Shown here piece after piece: positions 25,489-33,480 of a stretch of 64,000 bases of DNA (position 1 is the first letter of the stretch; each line of letters starts with the position of its first letter). The DNA comes from Nocardiopsis sp. N85 (lineage in GTDB: Bacteria > Actinomycetota > Actinomycetes > Streptosporangiales > Streptosporangiaceae). The notes beneath the pieces were generated by a model that made no database searches, was not told the DNA's origin, and was given only the letters and a program-made list of their open reading frames with translations. A program made the position numbers and the translations under genes. The stretch is from assembly GCF_028882275.1 (NCBI RefSeq), contig NZ_JARBUT010000020.1, forward strand, positions 54,813 to 118,812, given 5' to 3'.

Positions 25489-28199
25489 ACGACAGGGATG
25501 ACTACTCCGACAATCCCTATCGTGGACGTACCGGCCGCGACAGCGGACGCGATCACGACCCGCTCGGTGAACCGACACCTCCGCCCTCGCGCGGCCGTCG
25601 GGCCCGCTCCGAGGGTCCCTCATGGCCGGAGGAGCCGGGCACGCCCGGGCCTCGGAGCACCGGACCCTCCTCGGGCGAGTTCCGCACCCCCCGCTACGCC
25701 CCCCGTCCCGACCAGGAGTACGACCCGCTGGATCCGCAACCCCCCGCCGGTCGAGGCCGCCCGCAGCCGCCCGCCGAACCCGACCCCGGTTCCTCGCGCC
25801 GCCGCGGCGCCGCCGACGCGCTGCGCGGTGGCCGCGCCGCGCGCTCCGGCGCCGGACGACCGCAGGACACCGGGGCCCTTCCGGGCGGGCGCCCCGGCGG
25901 CCCGGAGAGCGCGCCGCCCTCCGAGGACCCCACCCAGGACGCCCTGGCGGCCCTGGCCGGCCTCGGCTCTCCCGTCGGCTCCGCGCCCGCTCCCGACCCC
26001 GTCGCGGAGGAGCCGCCGCGTCGCCGCCGTCGGCGCTCCGAACCCGAACCCGAACCCGAACCGACGCCTCCGGTCGAGGACGCACCGCGCGGTGGTCGTC
26101 GGAGCCGTCGCGCCGCCGCGGAGGAGGAGGCGCCCCCGGCCCGTCGGGGACGCGGCCGTTGGGGCCGTGGCCGCAGGGACGAGGAGCCCATCGGTGGTTT
26201 CCTCGACGATCTTCCGGAGGAGGACGGCGCGTTCGACTCGGGTTCGTTCCCGGGTGTGAACTCCTCAGCCGACACCGGTGCGTTCGCCGCCGTGAACGTG
26301 GACGAGGGGCGTTCGCGCCCCCGTCGCGCCCGCGACGAGGCCGGCCCGATCCCCGAGGACGAGGACTTCGCGCCCACGTCCCGCCGAGGCCGCCGTCACC
26401 GCGGCGCCCCCGAGGAGGAGGCCCCCGCGCCCGCGCCCGCCGACGAACCGACCGGCTCTCGGACGGGTCGCCGACGCCGCGGCCAGGTGGACGAGCCGCC
26501 CGCCGACACCGGCGCCTTCATCACCGACGAGGAGCCCCGGGGCCGGCGCGCCCGCCGTGGTCGCCGCGAGCCCGAGCCCATCGGTGGTTTCGCCGACGAT
26601 CTTCCGGAGGAGGACGGCGCGTTCGACTCGGGTTCGTTCCCGGGTGTGAACTCCTCAGCCGACACCGGTGCGTTCGCCGCCGTGAACGTGGACGAGGGGC
26701 GTTCGCGCCCCCGTCGCGCCCGCGACGAGGAGGACGTGACACGGGAGGAACCGCGGGACCGCCGTTCCCGGCGTCGGCGCGGTGCCCCCGTCGCCCCCGA
26801 CCCGGTGGAGGGGTTCGACCCGGAGGACGACCCCGAGGCCGAACCCGAGGAGGAACCCACCGGTCGCCGTGGCCGTGGCCGCGGCCGCCGCGGTGAGGGT
26901 CCGCGTCGGGGCCGCAGGCGCGGACGGCGTGACCGTGAGCCGGAGGAGGACGCGCGGGAGCCCGCCGAGGCCGACGACCAGGGCGACCACGACGACTACG
27001 AGGAACCGGCCCTCGCCGACATCGCCGCCGCCTACGGCGGCGACCGCAGCAGCCGCAAGAAGGCCAAGGAGCTCAAGCGCGCCCGGCTCGCCCAACAGCA
27101 GCGCACCCCCGGCGGACGACGGGCCAAACGGCGCGGCAAGGGCATGGTGATCCTGCTCTGCCTCGCCCTCATCGCCGTCGTCGGCGGCGGCGGGTTCTTC
27201 GTGATGCGCACCTACGTCTTCCCCCCGGACTTCTCCGGTGAGGGCTCCGGCGAGGTCGTCTACGTCATCGAGGAGAACCAGAGCGGACTCAGCGTCGGTC
27301 AGGGACTGACCGAACTGGGCGTCGTCGCCAGCCCGCGCGCGTTCACCAACGCCCTGGAAGGCCTGGACGAGGAGCAGAGAGGCACCGGTCTGGTCCCGGG
27401 AAGCTACTCCCTGGCCCTGGGCATGAGCGCGGAGAACGCGGTTCTCGCCCTGCTGGACCCGGAGAACCGCCTCGGCGGCAGGGTCACGATCAAGGAGGGC
27501 AAACGCAACGACCAGGTCGCCGAAGAGCTCTCCCTCGCCACGGGCGTGCCGCAGGAGGAACTCATGGAGGCGCTCTCCCGCACCGACGAACTCGGCCTGC
27601 CCGAGTACGCGGTGGAGGGCCCGGCCGGATACCTGTTCCCCGAGACCTACCGGTTCGACCCAGAGACCGACGCCCTGACGATGATCAAGGCCATGGTCTC
27701 CCAGTTCAACAGCGTCGCCGAGGAGATGGAGCTGGTGGAGCGCTCCGAGGCGGCGGGCCACGACCCCAACGAGATCATGGCGATGGCGTCGATCATCCAG
27801 GCCGAGAGCGGCGGCGAGGACGACATGCCCAAGGTCTCCCGGGTGATCTACAACCGCCTCGACATCGAGATGAACCTCGGTATGGACAGCACCTGCTTCT
27901 ACGCCATCGGCACGTACGGCATCGCGCTGACCAACGACCAGCTGGAGCTGTGCCGCCAGGACACCAGCGGCTTCGACACCTACTTCAAGAAGGGCCTGCC
28001 CCCGGGACCGTTCGTCGCCCCCGGCCGGGACGCCATCGAGGCCGCACTGGAGCCGGCCGAGGGTCCGTGGCTGTACTTCGTGACCACCGACCCGGAGAAC
28101 GGCGTCACCAAGTTCACCGACAACGAGGCCGAGTTCCAGCTGCTCAAGGAGGAGTTCGAGGCGAACTACGGCGGAGGCTCCTCGGGAGACGGCGAATAG
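25485..28199 (+). CDS. mltG: Endolytic murein transglycosylase MltG with a very long disordered N-terminal extension
   Basis: MltG cleaves nascent peptidoglycan strands and is thought to release chains or terminate polymerisation. The conserved part is residues ~550-900: one transmembrane helix (~552-574), a LysM-like region, and the YceG fold with ASIIQAESGG (conserved Glu774), VIYNRLDIEMNLGMDS and GLPPGPF. Before it lie ~545 cytoplasmic residues, rich in Arg, Glu, Pro and Gly, with two near-identical ~52-residue blocks (EEPIGGF...DTGAFAAVN). This makes 904 residues against ~350-450 for typical MltG. The start at ATG 25485 overlaps ruvX. ruvX-mltG-aroE form one unit. Confidence 0.92.
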   Translation: MNDRDDYSDNPYRGRTGRDSGRDHDPLGEPTPPPSRGRRARSEGPSWPEEPGTPGPRSTGPSSGEFRTPRYAPRPDQEYDPLDPQPPAGRGRPQPPAEPDPGSSRRRGAADALRGGRAARSGAGRPQDTGALPGGRPGGPESAPPSEDPTQDALAALAGLGSPVGSAPAPDPVAEEPPRRRRRRSEPEPEPEPTPPVEDAPRGGRRSRRAAAEEEAPPARRGRGRWGRGRRDEEPIGGFLDDLPEEDGAFDSGSFPGVNSSADTGAFAAVNVDEGRSRPRRARDEAGPIPEDEDFAPTSRRGRRHRGAPEEEAPAPAPADEPTGSRTGRRRRGQVDEPPADTGAFITDEEPRGRRARRGRREPEPIGGFADDLPEEDGAFDSGSFPGVNSSADTGAFAAVNVDEGRSRPRRARDEEDVTREEPRDRRSRRRRGAPVAPDPVEGFDPEDDPEAEPEEEPTGRRGRGRGRRGEGPRRGRRRGRRDREPEEDAREPAEADDQGDHDDYEEPALADIAAAYGGDRSSRKKAKELKRARLAQQQRTPGGRRAKRRGKGMVILLCLALIAVVGGGGFFVMRTYVFPPDFSGEGSGEVVYVIEENQSGLSVGQGLTELGVVASPRAFTNALEGLDEEQRGTGLVPGSYSLALGMSAENAVLALLDPENRLGGRVTIKEGKRNDQVAEELSLATGVPQEELMEALSRTDELGLPEYAVEGPAGYLFPETYRFDPETDALTMIKAMVSQFNSVAEEMELVERSEAAGHDPNEIMAMASIIQAESGGEDDMPKVSRVIYNRLDIEMNLGMDSTCFYAIGTYGIALTNDQLELCRQDTSGFDTYFKKGLPPGPFVAPGRDAIEAALEPAEGPWLYFVTTDPENGVTKFTDNEAEFQLLKEEFEANYGGGSSGDGE
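26184..26340 (+). repeat. Copy 1 of a 157-bp direct repeat inside mltG
   Basis: Nearly identical to 26574-26730 (offset 390 bp). The visible differences are in the TTCCTC/TTCGCC codons. Identity extends to synonymous positions. Confidence 0.93.
26574..26730 (+). repeat. Copy 2 of a 157-bp direct repeat inside mltG
   Basis: Partner of 26184-26340; both are in frame and encode the same acidic DTGAF-containing block. Confidence 0.93.
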
Positions 28200-29023
28200 T
28201 GCGCGCCGCCGTCCTGGGCTCCCCGGTCGCCCACTCGCTCTCACCGATCCTGCACACCGCCGCCTACGCGGCGATGGGGCTGGACACCTGGTCCTACGGC
28301 CTGCACGAGTGCGACGAGGAGGGGCTGGCCCCCTTCCTCGCCGGACTCGACGACGGGTGGGCGGGCCTGTCCCTGACCATGCCGCTCAAGCGGCGGGCCC
28401 TGGACCTGGCAGACCGGGCCGCCGACCTGGCCGTCCAGGTCGGCGGGGCCAACACCCTGGTGCGCGGGGACCACGGCTGGGACGCCCACAACACCGACGT
28501 CGAGGGCATCGTCAGGGCCCTCACCGAGGCGGGCGTCGACGCCCCGCGCAGCGCCGTCGTCCTAGGTGCGGGGGCCACCGCGGCCTCCGTGCTGGCCGCG
28601 CTGCGCGGACTCGGGGTGCGCGCGCCGGTCACGGTGCTGGCCCGGGACACCGCCCGTGCCGGCGCGGTCGTCGGTGCGGCCGGTCGCCTCGGGCATCCGG
28701 TGGAGGTGGCCCCGTTCGCCGAACTCGACCGCCACCTCGACGTCGACCTCATCGTCTCGTCGTTGCCCTCGGGCGCGGCCGACGGGTCGGCCGACCTCCT
28801 GGCCAAGAGCCGGGCCGACCTGTTCGACGTGGTCTACGCCCCCTGGCCCACCCGCGCCGCCGGCGCGGTCGAGGGGCGCGGTGGCCGGGTCGTGGGGGGT
28901 TTCCCGATGCTGCTGCATCAGGCGGTCGCCCAGGTCCGACTGATGACGGGGGAAGCGGAGGTCCCGGTGGCGGCGATGCGCGCCGCGGGCGAGGCCGAAC
29001 TCGCCCGACGCGCGTCCCCCTGA
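28199..29023 (+). CDS. aroE: Shikimate dehydrogenase
   Basis: NADPH-dependent reduction of 3-dehydroshikimate to shikimate. The 274 residues begin at GTG 28199, which shares one base with the mltG TAG stop (TAGTG). Shikimate-binding SLSPILHTAAY lies at 13-23, the catalytic Lys64 is in TMPLKRRALDL, and GGANTLV and AHNTDVEGI are conserved. VLGAGATAASVLAALRGLG is the dinucleotide-binding loop. The last element, MLLHQAVAQVRLMTG, is the usual C-terminal helix. The 1-nt overlap suggests strict coupling to mltG. Confidence 0.93.
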   Translation: MRAAVLGSPVAHSLSPILHTAAYAAMGLDTWSYGLHECDEEGLAPFLAGLDDGWAGLSLTMPLKRRALDLADRAADLAVQVGGANTLVRGDHGWDAHNTDVEGIVRALTEAGVDAPRSAVVLGAGATAASVLAALRGLGVRAPVTVLARDTARAGAVVGAAGRLGHPVEVAPFAELDRHLDVDLIVSSLPSGAADGSADLLAKSRADLFDVVYAPWPTRAAGAVEGRGGRVVGGFPMLLHQAVAQVRLMTGEAEVPVAAMRAAGEAELARRASP

Positions 29024-29394
29024 CCGGTGTGTGCCCGGTCGCTCGGCCGGGCTGGTAACATGGGATATCGACTTGATCCGGTGTGCCTGTCACACTGGAA
29101 CCGCAAGCGGAGATGATCCTCCCACCCGTCGGGTTCCGCCCGTACGGGTCCACGAGTCGGCCCGGTCCGAATGCGATCGTGATCGGGCGTCGTGTACGAC
29201 GCCCGTCGCCGCGCACGGATCCGTGTGCCGTCCATCGGATCGACCCCGCTTGCACACGCTGGCGGGGTTTTCGCTGTCATAGGAGAATCCCGAAGCGGTC
29301 GGCCCAACCGCCGGAGACGGGCGGGCCGATCCAACAGGCCGCCCATCAGGGGCGGTCGGTCCCAGGTAATCCGAGAAAGCTAGGGAGGGGTCTC
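29024..29394. other. Leader region of the infC-rpmI-rplT operon
   Basis: A 371-bp region. A small stem GACCGG/CCGGTC (29022-29040) may end aroE. TAACAT (29056-29061) is a possible -10. The main feature is the attenuator-like hairpin at 29243-29271. No in-frame ATG, GTG or TTG lies between that hairpin and infC. Confidence 0.55.
29243..29271 (+). terminator. Attenuator-like intrinsic terminator in the infC leader
   Basis: The stem ACCCCGC/GCGGGGT has a 12-nt loop and is followed directly by TTTTCGCT, one of the few T-tract terminators here. It lies ~220 bp after aroE and ~125 bp before infC, which suits premature termination in the leader. Regulation by L20, as known for the Bacillus infC operon, is an inference by analogy. 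Confidence 0.6.
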
Positions 29395-29985
29395 ATCAGC
29401 GCCGAGCCCCGCATCAATGACCGCATCCGGGTGCCCGAGGTCCGTCTGGTCGGACCCAACGGTGAGCAGGTCGGAATCGTCTCCGTGCAGGACGCCCTGC
29501 GTCTGGCCCAGGAGTCGGACCTCGACCTCGTCGAGGTCGCACCGACCGCGCGCCCGCCGGTCGCCAAGCTGATGGACTACGGCAAGTTCAAGTACGAGTC
29601 AGCGGTCAAGGCCCGCGAAGCCCGTAAGAACCAGTCGAACACGATCATCAAGGAGATCAAGCTCCGCCCGAAGATCGACCCGCACGACTACGAGACCAAA
29701 AAGGGTCACGTGGTGCGGTTCCTCAAGAGCGGGGACAAGGTCAAGGTGACGATCATGTTCCGTGGCCGTGAGCAGTCCCGTCCGGAGCTGGGTCGTCGCC
29801 TGCTGGCGCGGCTCGCCCAGGACGTCCAGGACCTTGGCACGGTGGAGTCACAGCCCAAGCAGGACGGCCGCAACATGGTCATGGTGATCGGCCCGCACAA
29901 GCGGCGGTCCGAGCACAAGGCCGAGGCCCGCGCGGCCGCGGCGGGGGACAAGACCCGCCGCGAACAGTCCGACGAAGAGGCTTAG
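29395..29985 (+). CDS. infC: Translation initiation factor IF-3, probable AUC start
   Basis: IF-3 binds the 30S subunit and proofreads start-codon selection. The 196 residues begin ISAEPRINDRIRVPEVRLVG, the family N terminus. The linker and C-terminal domain follow (KLMDYGKFKYE, LRPKIDPHDYETKKGHV, IMFRGREQSRPELG). There is no ATG/GTG/TTG in frame for well over 150 bp upstream. The ATC at 29395 sits 4-5 nt after an excellent AGGGAGGGG. Rare AUU/AUC starts are a known autoregulatory feature of infC. The C-terminal tail is basic and Ala-rich. Confidence 0.93.
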   Translation: MSAEPRINDRIRVPEVRLVGPNGEQVGIVSVQDALRLAQESDLDLVEVAPTARPPVAKLMDYGKFKYESAVKAREARKNQSNTIIKEIKLRPKIDPHDYETKKGHVVRFLKSGDKVKVTIMFRGREQSRPELGRRLLARLAQDVQDLGTVESQPKQDGRNMVMVIGPHKRRSEHKAEARAAAAGDKTRREQSDEEA

Positions 29986-30001
29986 CGGCTTCGGGGAAGT
30001 C

Positions 30002-30040
30002 CCCCACCGCCCGGCCACCGGAAGGGACCGGGTGGTGGGG
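30002..30040 (+). terminator. Strong hairpin between infC and rpmI
   Basis: CCCCACCGCCCGG pairs with CCGGGTGGTGGGG, 13 pairs including one G-U, with a 13-nt loop, 16 bp after infC. There is no T-tract. It may partly terminate, protect or process the operon transcript. Confidence 0.55.
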
Positions 30041-30168
30041 CGGGCTGTGCGCGAACACCCGGACGCGTCGCTGCCGGCGCCCAGGGATCCCGCCATAGCG
30101 GCGGAAGAACCGTGTCGACCGCGTCCGCGCGGACACGACACGCCGACGGAGTAGGAGACGACGGCGAC

Positions 30169-30363
30169 ATGCCGAAGAACAAGACCCACAGTGGGGCCAA
30201 GGACCGCTTCAAGGTCACCGGCTCTGGCAAGATCATGCGTCGCCGTGCCAACAAGAACCACATCCTTGAGCACAAGACCTCCAAGCGCAAGCGCAAGCTG
30301 AGCAACGAGGCCGTGCTCGCCCCCGCGGACGCGAAGTTCATCAAGAAGCTTCTCGGTAAGTAG
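30169..30363 (+). CDS. rpmI: 50S ribosomal protein L35
   Basis: A 64-residue basic L35. It starts MPKNKTHSGAKDRFKVTGSG and ends FIKKLLGK, typical of the family. ATG 30169 has TAGGAGA ~9-12 nt upstream. It lies between infC and rplT in the universal order. Confidence 0.97.
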   Translation: MPKNKTHSGAKDRFKVTGSGKIMRRRANKNHILEHKTSKRKRKLSNEAVLAPADAKFIKKLLGK

Positions 30364-30482
30364 TCCGCGGAATCTTCCCCTCCCGCCGGAAGCGCCCACG
30401 CGCCCCATCGGTGCGATGACGGCCGCCGGGCGGGATCAATCAGAAGCGAACACGGTCGCCGGGCTCCTCTGAGCCGGGCCGG

Positions 30483-30503
30483 CCGGCGCGCTCGACGCGC
30501 CGG
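30483..30503 (+). promoter_or_regulatory. Hairpin immediately before the rplT ribosome binding site
   Basis: A perfect 8-bp stem CCGGCGCG/CGCGCCGG with loop CTCGA lies 10 nt before the AAGAGGGAG of rplT. A role in translational control is possible but not shown. Confidence 0.4.
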
Positions 30504-30524
30504 AACACACAAGAGGGAGTCACA

Positions 30525-30896
30525 GTGGCACGCGTGAAGCGGGCTCTCAACGCCAAGAAGAAGCGCAAGGTCGTTCTCGACCGGGCGAGCGGCTACCGCG
30601 GTCAGCGTTCGCGCCTGTACCGCAAGGCCAAGGAGCAGATGCTCCACTCGATGACCTACGCCTACCGCGACCGCAAGGACCGCAAGGGCCAGTTCCGTCG
30701 TCTGTGGATCCAGCGCATCAACGCGGCCTCCCGCGCCAACGGCCTCACCTACAACCGTTTCATGCAGGGCCTGAAGCTGGCCGGCATCGAGGTCGACCGT
30801 CGCATGCTGGCCGAGCTGGCCGTCAACGACGCGGCCGCCTTCGCGAGCCTGGTGGAGACCGCCAAGAAGGCGCTCCCCACCGAGGCCGCGGCCTGA
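30525..30896 (+). CDS. rplT: 50S ribosomal protein L20
   Basis: L20 binds 23S rRNA early in 50S assembly and is the autoregulator of this operon in other bacteria. The 123 residues include ARVKRALNAKKKRKVVL and RDRKGQFRRLWIQRINAA-type conserved segments. GTG 30525 is preceded by GAGGGAGTCACA. Confidence 0.97.
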   Translation: MARVKRALNAKKKRKVVLDRASGYRGQRSRLYRKAKEQMLHSMTYAYRDRKDRKGQFRRLWIQRINAASRANGLTYNRFMQGLKLAGIEVDRRMLAELAVNDAAAFASLVETAKKALPTEAAA

Positions 30897-30914
30897 TCGG
30901 ATCCGGGTAGAGCG

Positions 30915-31760
30915 ATGGCGAGCCACGAGTTCACGAGTGTCCGGTCACCCAGGATCAAGGGGGTTCGGCGGCTCGCCAAGCGCACCTTCCGCCAGCGCGA
31001 GCGGCGCTTCCTCGCAGAAGGGCCGCAGGCCGTGCGAGAGGCACTGGCCGCCGTCGGCGGAGAGGGGCGGTCCCCCTACGGCGGGACCGCCCCCGGTGTC
31101 GTCGAGGTGTACGCCACGACCGAGGCCATACAACGGCACCTGGACCTGATGGACGCGGCCCAGTCGGTCGACGTCCCGGTCCACCGGGTCAGCCTCGACG
31201 TCATGACGGAGCTGGCCCAGACCGTCACCCCGCAGGGCGTCATCGCCGTCTGCGAGTTCGTCGACGTCCCCCTGGAGAAGGTCGGCGACGTCCGACTGGC
31301 GGCGGTCCTCTCCCACGTCCGCGACCCCGGTAACGCCGGCACGGTGCTGCGCACCGCCGACGCGGCCGGCGCCGACGTGGTCATCTTCACCGACGCCTCG
31401 GTGGACCCCTACAACGGCAAGTGCGTGCGGGCCTCCGCCGGAAGCCTGTTCCACCTGCCGATCGTGGTGGGCGTCCCGGTGGCGCGCGCCGTCGACTTCC
31501 TGCGCGAGCGCGGCGCCCGGGTGTGGGCCGCCGATGGCGGTGGCACCCGTGACCTGCACGAGGTCGCCGACGGCGGCGATCTGGACGGCCCGGTCGCCTG
31601 GGTGTTCGGCAACGAGGCCTGGGGCCTGCCGGAGGAGACCGTCCGATTGACGGACGGCGCCGTCAGCGTCCCCATCTACGGCGGGGCCGAAAGCCTGAAT
31701 CTGGCCACGGCCGCGGCCGTGTGCCTGTACACCACGGCCCGCCAACAACGGCGTTCCTGA
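30915..31760 (+). CDS. SpoU/TrmH-family 2'-O-ribose RNA methyltransferase
   Basis: SAM-dependent rRNA or tRNA ribose methyltransferase with a trefoil-knot fold. The 281 residues have an N-terminal RNA-binding region (~10-110, RRLAKRTFRQRERRFLAEG). SPOUT motifs 1-3 follow: RDPGNAGTVLRTADAAGAD, VFGNEAWGLPEE and VPIYGGAESLNLATAAAV. The target nucleotide is not predictable. The gene starts 18 bp after rplT and is a conserved downstream partner of it, so it is probably co-transcribed. Confidence 0.93.
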   Translation: MASHEFTSVRSPRIKGVRRLAKRTFRQRERRFLAEGPQAVREALAAVGGEGRSPYGGTAPGVVEVYATTEAIQRHLDLMDAAQSVDVPVHRVSLDVMTELAQTVTPQGVIAVCEFVDVPLEKVGDVRLAAVLSHVRDPGNAGTVLRTADAAGADVVIFTDASVDPYNGKCVRASAGSLFHLPIVVGVPVARAVDFLRERGARVWAADGGGTRDLHEVADGGDLDGPVAWVFGNEAWGLPEETVRLTDGAVSVPIYGGAESLNLATAAAVCLYTTARQQRRS

Positions 31761-32130
31761 GGCGAACCGCGGCGGAAGGCGTCACCGACGCGACCCGAGC
31801 ATTGGCAAATGCACGTGCACGAGGTCCGAGTGCCGATAGGGTCTGAGCGGGATCACGGTGGCGACGCGCGCGTGCGCGACCACCATCCGGCCCGCCCGGG
31901 TCACGGGTGGACCCCGGCCTCCGCCCGCCGCCTCCCGGTGGGTCCGGTGGCGGGCGTCCGGTCCGTACCCCCACCTCTCCAGGGCCGGAGAGATCCCTGT
32001 TCATGAGGCGTACCGGGTGGACGTGCAGGGTAGATCTGCGGTGGTGGTAGCGGGTGCCGGCGCCATCGGTCGACGGTCCTCGGCGCAGAGGCCCTGCGTC
32101 CGCGGATCCATAAGGGGAGCGGGGAGAGTC
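31761..32130. other. Intergenic region before the PAS sensor kinase
   Basis: A 370-bp region. It contains the perfect palindrome TGCACGTGCA (G-box core CACGTG) near 31810-31819 and a possible -10 TAGGGT near 31838. No hairpin terminator of the methyltransferase gene is evident, and the kinase frame is open through part of it without start signals. Confidence 0.45.
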
Positions 32131-33297
32131 GTGGGCAGCGGCCGGCAGGTGGATCACCCGGTGGAGGGCGGAGGGACCGCGCACCCTTCCGACACCCCGC
32201 CGGACGACGGCACCGGAGGCGACCGGAACCCCGCACCCCTGTGGGACGTCGACGGGGCCGTGTCCGGGTACGCGCCCCTGCACGTCGACGATCTGCCCGA
32301 CGGCGTCGTGGTCGCCGACGCGCGCGGTCGCGTCGTCCTCTACAACGCCCAGGCCGTCCAACTCACCGGCGTCGAGGCCACCGCCGCCCTGGGCCGTGAC
32401 TTCCGGATGGTCCTGCCCCTGGTCGGCGCCGACGGCAACGACTGGTGGGAGGCCAGCGACCCCTACGGCGGCGATCGCGGCCGCACCCGCCAGACCGAGC
32501 GGGCCCTCTACCTCCCCGACGACCGGGAGATCCTCGTCGCCGCCCGCTACGTGCGCGCCCGCCCCGGCGGGGACCTCGTCCGCCTGGTGATCACGCTGCG
32601 CGACGCCTCCACCCGTGCCGAACGCAGCCGCGCCGACCTCGTCTCGGAGGTCGCCCACGAACTGCGCTCCCCCCTGACCAGCGTCAAGGGCTTCACCTCC
32701 ACGCTGCTCACCAAGTGGGAACGGCTCACCGACAAGCAGAAGCTGTTCATGCTGGAGACGGTCAACGCCGACGCAGACCGGGTGACCCGGCTCATCCACG
32801 ACCTCCTCGACGTCTCCCGCATCGAATCCGGCCGTATCGAGGTGCGCCGCCAGGTCGTCGACGTCACCGAGGTGGTGCGCCGGGTCGTCGCCGGCCGCAT
32901 CGCCGCGGGGGAGTCCGAGGAGCGCTTCCGCGTCGAGACCCGCGAAGGCCTCCCCCAGATGTGGCTGGACCCCGACAAGATCGAACAGATCCTCTCCAAC
33001 CTCGTCGAAAACGGGGTGCGGCACGGCGCTGGTACTGTCAGTATCGTGATCGAGCCGTGTGAGGGAGGAGCAGCGGTGTCGGTGCGCGATGAAGGCCAGG
33101 GCATAGCGCCCGAGACCATTCCGCGCGTCTTCCGCCAGTTCTGGCGCAGCAAGCGTCGGAGCGGGACCGGCCTCGGGCTGTTCATCGTCAAGGGCCTCGT
33201 CGAGGCCCACGGCGGCACGATCACCGTCGGACGCGCCCCCAGCGGCGGCGCCGAGTTCCGATTTACCATGCCCGCCGGGACGCCCGAGTTCGTCTGA
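32131..33297 (+). CDS. PAS-domain sensor histidine kinase
   Basis: Orphan kinase; no response regulator is adjacent. From GTG 32131 (388 residues) it has a PAS domain (~45-150, DLPDGVVVADARGRVVLYNA). HisKA has phosphoacceptor His176 in SEVAHELRSPLTSVKGF. The HATPase domain carries the N box NLVENGVRHG, the G1 box DEGQGIAPE and GTGLGLFIVKGLVEAHGG. No transmembrane segment is seen, so it should sense a cytoplasmic signal. The start was chosen for GGGGAG 4 nt upstream. It is conserved upstream of pheS in several actinobacteria; the reason is unknown. Confidence 0.9.
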   Translation: MGSGRQVDHPVEGGGTAHPSDTPPDDGTGGDRNPAPLWDVDGAVSGYAPLHVDDLPDGVVVADARGRVVLYNAQAVQLTGVEATAALGRDFRMVLPLVGADGNDWWEASDPYGGDRGRTRQTERALYLPDDREILVAARYVRARPGGDLVRLVITLRDASTRAERSRADLVSEVAHELRSPLTSVKGFTSTLLTKWERLTDKQKLFMLETVNADADRVTRLIHDLLDVSRIESGRIEVRRQVVDVTEVVRRVVAGRIAAGESEERFRVETREGLPQMWLDPDKIEQILSNLVENGVRHGAGTVSIVIEPCEGGAAVSVRDEGQGIAPETIPRVFRQFWRSKRRSGTGLGLFIVKGLVEAHGGTITVGRAPSGGAEFRFTMPAGTPEFV

Positions 33298-33480
33298 GTC
33301 CTTCAGACCCTCCACGTCCCCGGTGGGCTTCACGGTGTGCGCGGGCCAGGCGAGTGGATCCGCCCGTGCACGCCCGACATCCGCCTGAGCCTTCCCTGTC
33401 GGCCTCGTCCGCCCCACGGCGGACCGTGACCACCGCGCGTCCCCTTCCTGCACGGGTACGTGACGGTGAGGTGACCAACC

